From Choristoneura fumiferana (taxonomy: Eukaryota > Arthropoda > Insecta > Lepidoptera > Tortricidae): a stretch of DNA of 64,000 bases. The notes under the pieces are model-generated. The model worked only from the letters and a program-made list of their open reading frames with translations, ran no database searches and was not told where the DNA came from. Position 1 is the first letter of the stretch, and the number at the start of each line of letters is the position of its first letter. Both the position numbers and the translations under genes were made by a program. Shown piece after piece: positions 11,656 through 22,356 of the stretch. The DNA lies in NCBI RefSeq assembly GCF_025370935.1, contig NC_133472.1, forward strand, positions 36,784,884-36,848,883, in the 5' to 3' direction.

Positions 11656-12310
11656 TAGGGTTCCGGAGCCAAAATGGCAAAAACGGAACCCTAATAATTT
11701 TGCCATGTCTGTCTGTCTGTCCATCCATGGCTTTGCTCAGGGACTATCAAGGCTAGAAAGTTGTAATTTTGCCCGGATATATATGTAAACTATGCCGACA
11801 AAATGGCACAATAAAAAATTCAAAGCAAAATTGTTTTAGGGTACCTCCCATAGACGTAAAGTGGGGTGTTTTTTTTTTCTCATCCAACTCTATATTGTGG
11901 GATATCGTTGGATAGGTATTTTAAAATCATTAGGGGTTTGTTAAGATTATTTTTCGATTCAGTGATCTGTTTGCAAAATATTCAACTTTAAAGTGCAAAT
12001 TTTCATTAAAATCGAGTGTCCCCCCACCCCCCCTCTAAAATCTAAACGTGGTGGGAGGAAAAATACGAAAAAAAAAATCAGAATGGTAGTAAGTATATCA
12101 AACTTTCTAGGAAAACTATAACGGCTAAGTTTTCTTGAGAATTATTAGTAGTTTAAGAGTAAATAGCGGCCTAAGGTATAAAATATACCTAAACTTAGAA
12201 AATTCCGTATAAAATACGAAATCCTTAGAAAAATATTACTTGATTTTTTCGTAATGGCTACGGAACCCTATTTTGGGCGTGTCCGACACGCTCTTGGCCG
12301 GTTTTTTTTT
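11656..12310 (+). mobile_element. Helentron-like repeat, family 1, copy B
   Basis: A full-length copy directly joined to copy A: TAGGGTTCCGGAGCC start, TCTGTCTGTCTGTCC run, GGCTACGGAACCCTA, then GCGTGTCCGACACGC hairpin and CTTGGCCGGTTTTT end. Interior words shared by all copies include ATCGTTGGATAG, TTTTCGATTCAGTGAT, AATCGAG...CCCCCC and AAATATTACTT. Confidence 0.7.
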
Positions 12311-13489
12311 GTTTTAATTTAAAGGTTTTTGATTTTTATTCGTCTACCCGAAGGAGGGTTATATTTTTCAAACGTGCATTTGAAACACATCAACCTCCTT
12401 CGAGCAATCATGTAAATGGACATACGTCATTAGTAAATTAAAACATTACAGTATGTGAGCATAGCCCGTAGCAAAATATACGCAGGGCCAAGTACGAGTA
12501 TAACCAACAGCGGGTATAATGCAATAAACTCTTCCATAGTTCCCACACTGCTTGCGAATTGTGCTTTCCCACGAAACACCAGGCTGGCCAGCGTATATCT
12601 TTACGTTGCAAGCGGAAGCATTATACTCCCCGTACATGCCAACCGATTAAGGTTTGTACCTAAATAATATTATAGAAAAATGCTGAATAGCCACTTGGTC
12701 TCGCAGGCCGTCGCCACGACCGCTCACAAACTTTTATGTTGTGAAACTTGGCTGTTTGTGCTTGACATTTATTGCTTTTATATTTTACGGTCTCTAGGGA
12801 GACGATTTGTTAAATGCTGTTACACAATGTAAGGAAATATTGCGACGGTGCTGATTTAATTTCACGTCTCGTATAGGCACCTTTATATCGCATGCGCTTT
12901 TTATTACTCGAGTATATTTCTTGGTACCGAAACGGTTAAGTAACTAAAGTAATGTAGCTGGTTAAGAAGAAAATTTGTCGAGTTATAAGATTTTTTTTTC
13001 TGGAACGTATCAATTATAATAAAAAAACAACCGGTTTATCTAAATTTGCATAAATAACTTTGAAACGTTGAGTTATGTATGAAAAATATTGGCCTTATTT
13101 TCAAGCAATGCAATGTTCAACTTAGTAAGGAACTGAACTTTCTTTTTCCTTTATTTTTGTGTTTTATTCGAATATTAGTTAAAACGCTCTTACACTTATT
13201 GGATAATAACCTTTTAATACATGCTCGTTTAATAGTAATTTTTAAAATGATACATGTTTTGCGTTGTGTGTGTGTGTGTCTAGTTTTACTTTGAAATCAT
13301 TATGAAAAATCGTGACCATTGAGAGGGTTTTACTAATTCATTTGTCATTGCAAATAATTTCCATTTCTATGGGTAAAATTAAATACCTAATACATGTGTC
13401 GTGAAATAGTAGATCAAATTAAAAAATGCGTAGCTCGTAAACAAACGCTAATTGGGTACCTTAAATTTTTTAGGTTGGTCCATAACATT
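12311..13489. other. Unrecognised stretch
   Basis: One short hairpin-like pair (GAAGGAGG at about 12351 and CCTCCTTC at about 12390) and a short GT run near 13266 are the only structures seen. No repeat was matched and there is no coding motif. Confidence 0.45.
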
Positions 13490-13980
13490 ATATTTTTTAA
13501 CGATGATGACTCCGGTGATGAATCGGAAACGCCGTCTACAGCGCAATCGCAATCAGCGTGGGACCGTTCCTACAGCGTCGTTCTGTATCCAAGTTGCAGT
13601 ACCGATGGTGGACATCTACCTGTAGTATCGGTTAGACAAGAAGACGACGACGTAGAAGGTGTTCGAGTACGTCCGCGAGGCGGTGCAGGGTCGGGCGGTA
13701 CAGGAAGCCCAGCTAGAGCTTTACATCCTACCTAATTTCAGCTCATTTAGGAGCAGTTTCACCGTCCATTGATTAGTGTTAACTGACGGTGAAATGTGAT
13801 GCCCTCTCCGTTTATTCGAACAAAACAAATAGAGACGGCATCACATTGAACCGTCAGTTAACACTAATCAATGGATGGTGAAACAGCCCCTTAGACTCCC
13901 AAGTGCCTACCAAGCACCAGCAGGTGTTCCTGCGCTCCAACTTCTGGCTGGAGGGTGTGGTATTCCGTCGTTTTAGGGTA
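13490..13980 (+). pseudogene. Coding-like remnant of unknown gene, split by a MITE
   Basis: The GC and codon character here are unlike the AT-rich surroundings. A stretch reading FNDDDSGDESETPSTAQS continues to about 13660. The coding signal then appears to move to another frame (EYVREAVQGRAVQEAQLELY, ending in ILPNF near 13737). A MITE (13746-13893) follows, and after it the reading QQVFLRSNFWLEGVVFRRF runs to about 13965 and soon meets a stop. An exon-like start is possible after TTTTTTAG at about 13472. I do not recognise the protein. It could be a processed pseudogene or a stray exon of another gene. Confidence 0.4.
13746..13893. mobile_element. Palindromic MITE, copy 2
   Basis: Same family as 6865-7013: TTTAGGAGCAGTTTCACCG start, GATTAGTGTTAACTGACGG arm, GGTGAAACAGCCCCTTA end. 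The left terminus has drifted and the right terminus is intact. Its arms are more symmetric than those of copy 1. Confidence 0.8.
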
Positions 13981-14139
13981 GCGTCGAAGACGACTTTCGA
14001 AAACCCCTAATTAGTTTTTTTTTGTATGTCATTTTTGTGTATTCTGTATGTCTTTTGTGTACCTATTTTTTATATGATTTGAATTTTCCAGTGCTTGGTA
14101 TTTTAACTGTAATGCTGTAATTTTTTGTTGACAAATCCT

Positions 14140-14362
14140 ATCCTACTAATATTATAAATGCGAAAGTTTGTAAGTCTGTTTGTTTGGTTGTTACTTCGTC
14201 ATGTCTAAACCAATCAACCGGTTTATATGGAATTCGGTATACAGCTAGTTTGAATCTCGGAGAAGGACATAGGATTGTTTTTATCCCGGAAAATTGCATA
14301 GTCCCGCGGGATAGCGATAAACGAATTTTGCGCGGACGGAGTCGCGGGTAACGGCTAGTAAA
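14140..14362 (-). repeat. CCCGCGG-type repeat, minus orientation
   Basis: Reads on the plus strand from CCTACTAATATTATAAATGC (the 3' end) to GGAGTCGCGGGTAACGGCTAG (the 5' end). A simple copy without the tandem array seen at 3313-3660. Confidence 0.7.
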
Positions 14363-14976
14363 TAAATATAATAATAAATAACTTTTTACACATCGGGTAG
14401 TATGAAGTCATGAAACCGTTAATGTAAGTAAAACAAGGATATTTCTATAAGAAGTCATCTGATAAACACAAGATAAAAGAAAAAATTATGATGAGCTGGG
14501 ATTGGACGAATCTTGAATGCGTTACAACTTTCTAGTTGCCCCACAAAGTTGTTCGAAATTTGCATTTTACGTACTTACTGGCATCTAGGCTCCGGCCCAA
14601 CCTTGTTTCTCATTGACTTCCCAAAGTAGCGATCAAAATCAAACTTGCTTAAATTTGCAATTGAAATATCTTTTTATTTTCCCTTTGAGCTTTGAAGGTT
14701 TAAGGGGACCCGAGCTCGTCAACTGCTTAAGGATATTAAACTTCCTAGCCCTTTCCCTTCAAGTTATGTTGAGGGACAGTTTTTTGTTTGTTACCACGAA
14801 ATTGTTTATCTTCCCTAAGTTAACCACCAAGCGATTAAGTTTAATAATTACACTTGTCTTTAAGTAAATAGGTACCAATCATATGATATTAATGATACAA
14901 GATTACGTTCATCACCAAACGAGGACCACCTGCATCATCTTAACTTGCTAATTGTTGTTAAGTAACAATAAGTAGA
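14363..14976. other. Unrecognised stretch
   Basis: AT-rich, with no matched repeat. The frame at 14613-14867 has no motif. Confidence 0.4.
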
Positions 14977-15690
14977 AAAAACCGGCCAAGAGCGTGTCGG
15001 ACACGCCCAAAATAGGGTCCCGTAGCCATTACGAAAAAAATAAGTAATATTTTTCTAAGGATTTCGTATTTTTACGGAATCTTCCAAGTTTAGGTATATT
15101 TTATACCTTAGGCTGCTATTTAATCTTAAACTACTAATAATTGTCAAGCAAACTTAGCCGGTATAGTTTTCCTTGAAAGTTTGATATACTTACTACCATT
15201 CTGATTTTTATCAAAATTTTCCACCTACCGGTTTAGATTTTAGAGGGGGGGGGGGAGCGCTCGATTTTAATGAAAGTTCGCACTGTAAAGTTGAATATTT
15301 TGAAAACAAATCACTGAATCGCAAAATCGTTTTACCAACCCCCTAATGATAATGATTTTAAAAGACCTATCCAACAATACCCCACACTACAAGGTTGGAT
15401 GAGAAAAAAAATCACGTCCACATTACGTCTATGGGAGGTATAATAAAAAAAAAATCTTTTTTTAATTTTTTTGTACCATTTTGCCGGTATAGTTAACATA
15501 CGATTGGTTTTTTGGAGTCTTTTTGTATTTTTTATTTCAACTCCAAATTTGTTACTTTTATGCGTATTCAATAGTTTACATACATATTCGTGCAAAATTA
15601 CAGCTTTCTAGCATTGATAGTCCCGCAAAGCCGCGGACGGACGGACTGACAGACAGACATGGCGAAACTATAAAGGTTCCGTTTTTGGTT
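14977..15690 (-). mobile_element. Helentron-like repeat, family 1, copy C
   Basis: Minus-strand copy. It begins on the plus strand with AAAACCGGCCAAGAGCGTGT, the hairpin end, and finishes with GACAGACAGACATGGCGAAA and AGGTTCCGTTTTTGG. It contains a G-run where the others have C-runs, confirming orientation. Minus-strand frames inside it (15332-15776) are not genes. Confidence 0.7.
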
Positions 15691-15765
15691 TGAATTGTAA
15701 TATTTTCGGTTGTTTCTGAGATAATTATGAAATTAAAAACTCCTGGGTTTTTCAGCGTTGTGAGG

Positions 15766-15876
15766 CAAATGCCCAAAATTATTCAAATTAAAGATTAGTT
15801 ACGTAAAATATCCGACGAAGGAAAATGTCGCGGTCTTTCATTCTTATTTACAAACATCTGAGAATAGCTGTGGTCG
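15766..15876. repeat. 111-bp direct repeat, left copy
   Basis: CAAATGCCCAAAATTATTC through CTGTGGTCG is repeated at 16370-16480 with about ten differences. The shared core includes AAAATGTCGCGGTCTTTCAT. The copies are 604 bp apart, in direct orientation, with unmatched sequence between. Confidence 0.75.
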
Positions 15877-16369
15877 TGTGCTAATCGCAAACATGTATTG
15901 TTACTCATTTTCATAATTCATAATTCATTTATTGCATTTCATGTTGTACATAAGGTCTTACATTAAGTAACTATTCCAAGAACATGAACCCTGCTTAGGG
16001 CACAGCAATCTTATAAACATTTACTATAGAGTACAATTAATTAATTACTAAAATAGGTATTTTACAATAGGTATCTCCCCCCCCCTCGCTCGTCGTTATT
16101 TCTTGTCTTCTGCTCAAAATTTCAGCTTCTTAGAACTAAGGGTTTGAGTTTTGATGTGGTCAGTCGGTTAGTCGATCAGCCAGGACAATTTTTTTTTATT
16201 TGTACTTAGTTTTGATTCCTACCTAAGTACCTTCCATGGTTCCATGTTCCAATAAAGCTTGGTGTCATCAATAGGAAAACAAACGCCTTTTTTAAATGCC
16301 GAGCTGGATCACCTAGATACTGCATACTTATGTATACAACCCTTAAATCAGGGCGGAACTGAGTGAAAA

Positions 16370-16480
16370 CAAATGCACAAAATTATTCAAATTAAAGATT
16401 AGTTACGTAAAATACCCGACGACGGAAAATGTCGCGGTCTTTCATTCTTATCTCCAAACTTCTGAGGATATTTGTGGTCG
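16370..16480. repeat. 111-bp direct repeat, right copy
   Basis: Second copy of the repeat at 15766-15876. The two flank about 490 bp that include a short C-run and no recognisable gene. This could be a local duplication or a pair of insertions of one family. Confidence 0.75.
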
Positions 16481-16690
16481 CAGCTGTCATTTGATTGCGA
16501 TCGCGAGCGTCAGAAACGTTAGGCAATACGGCCTCCGGTTTTCGAATAGGATTGACCCATCTCTTGCCGTGGGTGTCGTAAAAGGCGACTGAGGGACCTG
16601 ATTTGAGAGTGGGCAGCAGCGCTTTCTATTGCCAAATACGAACTCCGACTCCAGTACTGCAGTGGAAGGCTCAGGGACACCACTAGACTA

Positions 16691-16754
16691 ATGAACTAAA
16701 ATAATTTCCTTGCTCACCCGCGACCTTACGATAGCTAAGCTTATGCAAAATATG
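16691..16754 (-). mobile_element. 64-bp Penelope-like 3' fragment with 11-bp target duplication
   Basis: CCACTAGACTA occurs at 16680-16690 and again at 16755-16765 and bounds exactly 64 bp. That 64 bp begins ATGAACTAAAATAATTTCC and continues TTGCTCACCCGCGACCTTAC to ATGCAAAATATG. It matches the terminus of the Penelope-like copy at 57996 and, in opposite sense, the GIY-YIG reading frame at 22640-22692. It is best read as a severely 5'-truncated retro-insertion in minus orientation. Confidence 0.7.
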
Positions 16755-16786
16755 CCACTAGACTATTTTCCCAAGAAAGTTGCCAT

Positions 16787-17013
16787 TAAGAGTCCCCAGT
16801 ATGCTCGCGTCCCCATACAAACGTAGTTTCGTTCTAATTTACAAGCAGCACTGTAGTGTTGATCTGTAGATCAAAACGCAACTTTGCAACTATAATGGGA
16901 GCAGTCATTACAATGCTTATAATTAGGTTTGTTTCAGTGTGTTGTTTGTAAATTAGAACGAAACTACTTTTGTATGAAAATGCGATCAGCGGCGAGCGTA
17001 CTGGCGGCTCTTA
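16787..17013. mobile_element. MITE with TTAAGAG-type ends
   Basis: The left arm reads TTAAGAGTCCCCAGTATGCT and the right arm ends GTACTGGCGGCTCTTAG. Deeper in the arms GTAGTTTCGTTCTAATTTAC pairs with its reverse complement. Total about 227 bp with a central spacer of about 100 bp. Confidence 0.7.
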
Positions 17014-17086
17014 GGTTCACTAACATCCTCGACCGACGACCACGACCACTCTAATAAGAGTGTAGCTGAGGCGTTTTCAACCTTTT

Positions 17087-18487
17087 TAGGGTGCCAACGG
17101 GACCCTATTACTGAGACTCTGCTGTCTGTCTGTCTGTCTGTCAGCCGCAAAAGTTAGACACTTGAAATTTTCACAGATTATGTATTACTGTTAAAGTTAC
17201 AAATTAAAGGGGTCATCATACAAGAAACGTGTTTTTTTCAGCGTTTTTTGGTTGCTAGGCGTTATTAGCCTTAGCAACGGCTGGCTATGTCGTTTGAATT
17301 TACCTTTAAGTTTGCGATTATAATGATGTTTTATAAAAGCTTCGATAATATAATAAATGACTGTCTGATTGTGTGGTTAATTCGTTTTTGTGCAAAATTA
17401 ATAAAGCAATTTATGAACCATAAACCTCAATAAAGCCAACTTTGATAAAGCGCTTGCCAAATCCACATCATACTAATCACTATGTTTACCTATTTTTTTA
17501 TACTAAAAAAACATACTAAGTATTTAACACTATTTACAAGGTTTATAATACAGTTTAAAATTTATTCACACTAGTCAAGCTTCTTATTATTTAATTTACA
17601 CAACTTACGAAGTCCGCCGAATTTCCCGCGAATGAACCGCGCTGACAGCCATTTTTTTTGAGCCACGCGCGGCGCGTGCAGTTGTTTCAGAAGCAAAGAA
17701 GCAGCCAGAACCAAAGTTGTGTGTTGTTGTTGTTGTTTTTTATTCGAAATACTTGCACAAGTGCTTACATTTCGGTGATATTTTTAGAAGCTTCTCTTTA
17801 GCTTGCCCTATTTGTTTATTTATTTATTGTTTGTTTGGGTCAAATCTTGCAAGCTAAATTTGACCCACTTCCAGTGGTCCGATCGACTTGAAATTTGGCA
17901 TTCTTATGTAAATTTGGTGACAATACAATAATCTGGTAGTGACGTCTTGGTGGTTCTGCCAGGATCGCCTTTGCAGGGGGGAACTCCTCAATAGTTAATA
18001 GTACCGACTTGAAATTTGGTACAGATATGTAGTTTAGAAAAAGAACATTCAGCAAAAAAAGCTTGTATTAAAAAATGAAATTTTTAACAGAATCTTATTA
18101 CGAGCATTATATTTAGTTGCAGTATAATGTAGGTAACTGTTTGTTCGGGTGGAATCTTTCAACTCAAATTTGAAGTGGATATCTTCAACCGATTGAGCTG
18201 AAATTTTACACGCATTTATAAATCCGATGACAATGCAATATTATTATAACATGGAGTTGATCTGATGATAAAGCTAGCGGGTGACCATAGGAACTCTAAT
18301 AAACGACACGACCGCATCGTGTCTGGACTCGTTTGATACGCCTTGACGAGTACTTTGGTAACCAGGGGCATAAAGTACAGCAAGTAAGCAAAAAAAGCTT
18401 ATATCAGAAGAATTTTAATAAAAACTTTTACTGAACTGTTTACGGAACCCTTCGTGTACGAGTCCGACTCGCACTTAACCAATTTTT
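17087..18487 (+). mobile_element. Helentron-like repeat, family 2
   Basis: Begins TTTTTAGGGTGCC...GGGACCC, has GTCTGTCTGTCTGTCTGTC at about 17130, and ends ACGGAACCCTTCG, then GAGTCCGACTC hairpin, CACTTAACCAATTTTTT. The interior holds a GGTTGCTAGGCGTTATTAGC block (about 17250), also found reversed at about 52150-52200, and the GATCGACTTGAAATTTGG block at 17880-18030. The end matches family 1 except for a paired base change in the hairpin. It may be a composite of more than one insertion. Confidence 0.5.
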
Positions 18488-18555
18488 TGTTTTAACGGCA
18501 CACTTTTCGTTGATCAAAGTTTCACGGCACATCACACGCACCAGTAAAAAATAGC

Positions 18556-18620
18556 CAAGTGCGAGTCGGACTGGCGCGTAGAAGGTTCTGTACAGTACAG
18601 TATAGGTACCCATAATATGT
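18556..18620 (-). repeat. Helentron-like family 2 end, minus orientation
   Basis: AGCCAAGTGCGAGTCGGACT is the reverse complement of the family 2 tail, so two copies lie tail to tail across about 70 bp. How far this copy extends to the right is unclear. Confidence 0.5.
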
Positions 18621-19399
18621 ATTACATAATATACAGCGGAGGTTTATTAATAGGGTCTCTTTGATACCTTTAATAGGTATGAAAACCCCAAAAAGTAACG
18701 TAAATTTTCATAGCAGCGTAAACTTAGCGGCAATCGCGGCACACCTGAAAAAATATGCGGCACCGTCCGGTGTATCTACTTTGAAGAAGAATTCTTGCTA
18801 AACCAATACGTTATTTTTTCGTAAACCACATACATAAGATTCAAGTGATTGATGTCGTAAAAACATTAAGTCCTTTTGAAACAGATAGATGTTGCTTATT
18901 TATTAATGATGAAACATATATAATCCGCCTACCCATTCTATAAAGTTTCACACCATCATCCATTTAAGAGCGTAACAAGTAATAAAGGCAAGTCCGTCGA
19001 TGATAAAGATCTCCATTGGTAAAACTGGCAATATAATGTTCACATTACAAACTAAAGTTAATAGGCGGAGCTTGGGGGCAGTGGTTTCCAGAACTGTGGC
19101 TACCGCGACAGGGGGAGACTTCTGAGCGGCGGGGTGAAGTAGGGCTGGAGGGATCGCCGATTCCGTGCACCGACGCGCGCACCTCCTAGCAACAGAATAC
19201 AACCTAAACGTAACCGTAAACCACACTTTTATTTAATATAAATGAATGTGCATAAACACCCGCATGCTGAAATATTATATAAGCCATTTTAATTTCCGCT
19301 AACATTTGTTAATGTTATACCTACGAGTAGTAAGCCTTTTTTTTTAAATTATAATAGGGTCCATTAGAGGATTTATAAATAACACATATTAGTTCCGAT
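18621..19399. other. Upstream region of the receptor gene, nothing recognised
   Basis: Rising GC near 19060-19180 gives minus-strand frames with many Ala and Arg codons (18948-19226), but no motif. No TATA-like element or repeat was identified with confidence. Confidence 0.35.
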
Positions 19400-19637
19400 G
19401 AACGTTTCAGGGAGCAAGTGAGTGCGCGGTGGTGGCGGGTCGGGAGGGTGTCCCCATGCCAGCCGCTCCGCCTCGCAATCAGTCGCCCCTAAGTCTCAGG
19501 TTTGTACGCAGCATCCCGACGCTTCATCTCGATTCGTTTCACACAAACTTCTTTCTGCTAGTGTTTGATGTAGAGGCTGTATTATGTAATTTTCCTCGTG
19601 AAACTGTGTATGAAAGTGATCGGGTTGCTTGTGTACA
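19400..19637 (+). promoter_or_regulatory. Likely 5' UTR/promoter-proximal region of the receptor gene
   Basis: A GC-rich segment immediately before the start codon, placed here only because it abuts exon 1. TTTCAG|GGAGCAAG at about 19408-19420 could be a splice acceptor for an upstream untranslated exon. The transcription start cannot be located from sequence alone. Confidence 0.3.
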
Positions 19638-19737
19638 ATGGCGGGTGAGCGCGGAGTCCGGTCGGCCGTCGCCGGCGTGTTATTGTTGTACTTCGGCGTG
19701 ACGGCGCAGCCTTTTTCAGTCGAGAAAATAGCTGTCG
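19638..19737 (+). CDS. GluRIA: Ionotropic glutamate receptor (AMPA type), coding exon 1
   Basis: Starts at ATG 19638 and encodes about 33 residues. MAGERGVRSAVAGVLLLYFG fits a secretory signal peptide (Arg-containing n-region, hydrophobic AVAGVLLLYF core), with likely cleavage after VTA. It continues as EKIAV, the start of the amino-terminal domain. The exon ends in GTC G with donor GTAAGTG at 19738, and joining to exon 2 restores VGAIFDQNTDE. In insects this receptor is a postsynaptic, glutamate-gated cation channel subunit. Recognition rests mainly on the residues encoded downstream. Family assignment is firm; GluRIA versus GluRIB is not. Confidence 0.85.
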
Positions 19738-21965
19738 GTAAGTGTCATAATTCCAAGATAAGCGAGATAAATATGCCAATTTATGTTGACAGTGTTGTAC
19801 CGCCAGTCAATTCCGCTTTGTCTATCAAAATGTATTATTTCTTTAATTTGGTATTTTCTTAGAAATAGAGAGTAAATATAGTGTTTTGTTTCCTTTTCGC
19901 TCTAACGCACGCAGTTGCTCGCATGCTCAGTTCAAGTGGGTATCGATTTTCTCTTTTCAACCCTCTGCGTTGTCTCTTTCTAACTTTAAGCAATGTATTA
20001 TGGTAAAGGACAATTACAGAACACTTGAAGTAACTTGTCAAGGGCTCATGAGTTAATTCCAAAATCATTTGTGTTTTAGTAATTGTGAATTATTAACATA
20101 ATATTAGATAGGTACTTTATATAAGAAAGATGTAAAATTTAATTAAAAAATATTTTGTTTTGTAGGACCTTTATGAAAAGGTTTTTTTTTTTATAATTTA
20201 AGCTCCACTGAGCTTACATTGGTAAAAACCTTTTTAATTAAAAGATTAAAAGTAGTCTATTTTCATCTGGGACACTTCCCAGATGAACTAAGGCTAATTT
20301 TAATCCCTGAACAGTACAACATTCTCGCGACGCTCAGACAAAGTTGCGGGCAACAGCTTGTTGAAGATAAAGGCAATCTTTCCATGCCTTACTGACGACC
20401 TAGACAAAAAAATGGCCACTATACTCGCATATATCACCAAGACACTTGGCTAACTGTTTTCTATCATTTTTTGGCTTGGTTTTCATCATTTTGGACTAAA
20501 GGTATAGTAATTAAATAGCTAACCGGGTTAGATACGTATTTTTATAACATTACTATGTTATAGAAATCTAGTTATGCTCGGCATATTTCGAGGTGTTCAG
20601 CAACCTGGTAAAACATGGGACTTTTCAAACTAGAAAGAATTATTCCATAAAAGATGGCGCCACCAAACATCACATTCAGACTAAAAAAATAAATATATTT
20701 ATTACGTTTGCCTAGCTCAAATGAGTTTCTCGAAGAGAACAACTTGCCAGATTTTTAGACCCAAAATACTCAACTAACCCAACCCTGGATTTTCCGTCGA
20801 AATCTTTAGAGCCGTTTCCGAGATTTTCGTGGCATGTACATAAACGTAGTAACGCGGTATTTGAATACTCTTAAATTTGCCATAATCTGCCATTATTATG
20901 AAAATATAAATAAGTGTACAACCAATCTTTAGCGTAGAAAAAAAATCCGCTTAAAAATTTAACATAAGGTGGATTTTTTAAATGTATTTATCTGTCTCCT
21001 ACTACATCGCTTTTCTTCATGCAGTAAGGGCTACTCAGGGGTCACAACATGCAATTATTTCTTTCTCTGTCTAATCTTGAATTTTAAACGTGTATAAATC
21101 TGTTATGTGTAAAGGTTGAGAATAGTTTTCCATTTTAGTGGTATATAACATATTCATATTCATAGCTGACTTGTATGAGATGTGTAATTGTATTTATTGC
21201 CACGGTCTCATACGAGGTAAGAAAGTACAACCTAAAGGACGATGTGATAGGTCGATAAAATGAGGGCGTAAAAAATCAGGGCCAGTATAATTTTTGGTTG
21301 TGTATGATGCCCTTTTTAACCGACTTTAAATAAAGAAGAAGTTATAAAATCGACTGTATTTTATTAGGTCCTTACCTATGAAATTGGTGTTTTGTATTGA
21401 GATTTTTATAGCAGTTGCGTTTTCCATACTAATTTTTTTTAATTCATTAAGCAACCAACAATAAACTAAGTAGAGAGGTGCAATTCTAACCCGACACCAC
21501 ACGGGTTGTAATTGTACCGTCATTTCTTTATTTAGTGAGGCAATCGCACAACGAATATAGTAATCATTGAATATCCTAAATTCCCAATCTACCTCCTAAA
21601 CATATAGGTATATTGAACCACGCGCGATGCTTTTTAACACGCCGACTAAAGGCATACATCACGTTCACCTATTGAGCTTTCATTCATCTTGATTATTTTT
21701 ATCCTTTTTATCTGTATAAGTACATATGCCTCACCTATAAATAATTATTTATTATCATAAAACAAAATAAACTTTATTTATACTATCTAACATCCAAAAC
21801 TAAAACTATATAATAAACTAAACTAATGTTACAAAATAAAAATGTCATCCAAATCTATGAACTAATAGCTTATGCAAAATATGCGTGTTCATGCAGTTCC
21901 TCCACCTCCACACTGTAAGAACACACACAAATCACACAAACCCATCTATCACCACCACCACACTA

Positions 21966-22008
21966 CACTGACGCGTTTCGAACTCAACCAGAGCTCATCT
22001 TCAGAGTG
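21966..22008 (-). ncRNA. Hammerhead ribozyme motif of the Penelope-like element
   Basis: On the minus strand: stem I 5' side CACU (22008-22005), core CUGAAGA (22004-21998, fits CUGANGA), stem II of six pairs GAGCUC/GAGUUC with loop UGGUU, core GAAA (21979-21976), a very short stem III, cleavage triplet GUC (21972-21970), then AGUG closing stem I. All conserved core elements are in the right order and spacing. Short-stem-III hammerheads of this kind are known from Penelope-like elements and are thought to process the element RNA. Activity is inferred, not shown. Confidence 0.75.
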
Positions 22009-22356
22009 ACACAACCGTACACCATGCTACCAGTTGTTAGACTAACGAACCACAACCACCGTTTTAATTTGTCACTGTAACTCCCCAAGTACCCACATAT
22101 GTTTTATGAAACAAAACAAAACTACCCACAAATTATGAATAAATTTTTTAACCGTCCTTCAAAACTACCTTGATTTTTAATTTATTTACTGTCAAGGCAT
22201 GTTTTATTAACTACCATTGCTGAAATTAGATCCAAGCCGTAGCAAGGGAGATGAAACTAAATTTACCTGCTCATTAATAATAGACCCCATACTGTTGTAT
22301 CTAATTATCTCCATGCATTCTAAAACATCGAGACGAAATCCCTTGCCACAATAATG

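Noticed and set aside
18948..19226. 92-codon minus-strand frame upstream of the receptor gene
   Set aside because: The Ala/Arg-rich reading reflects local GC content; no motif and no start context.
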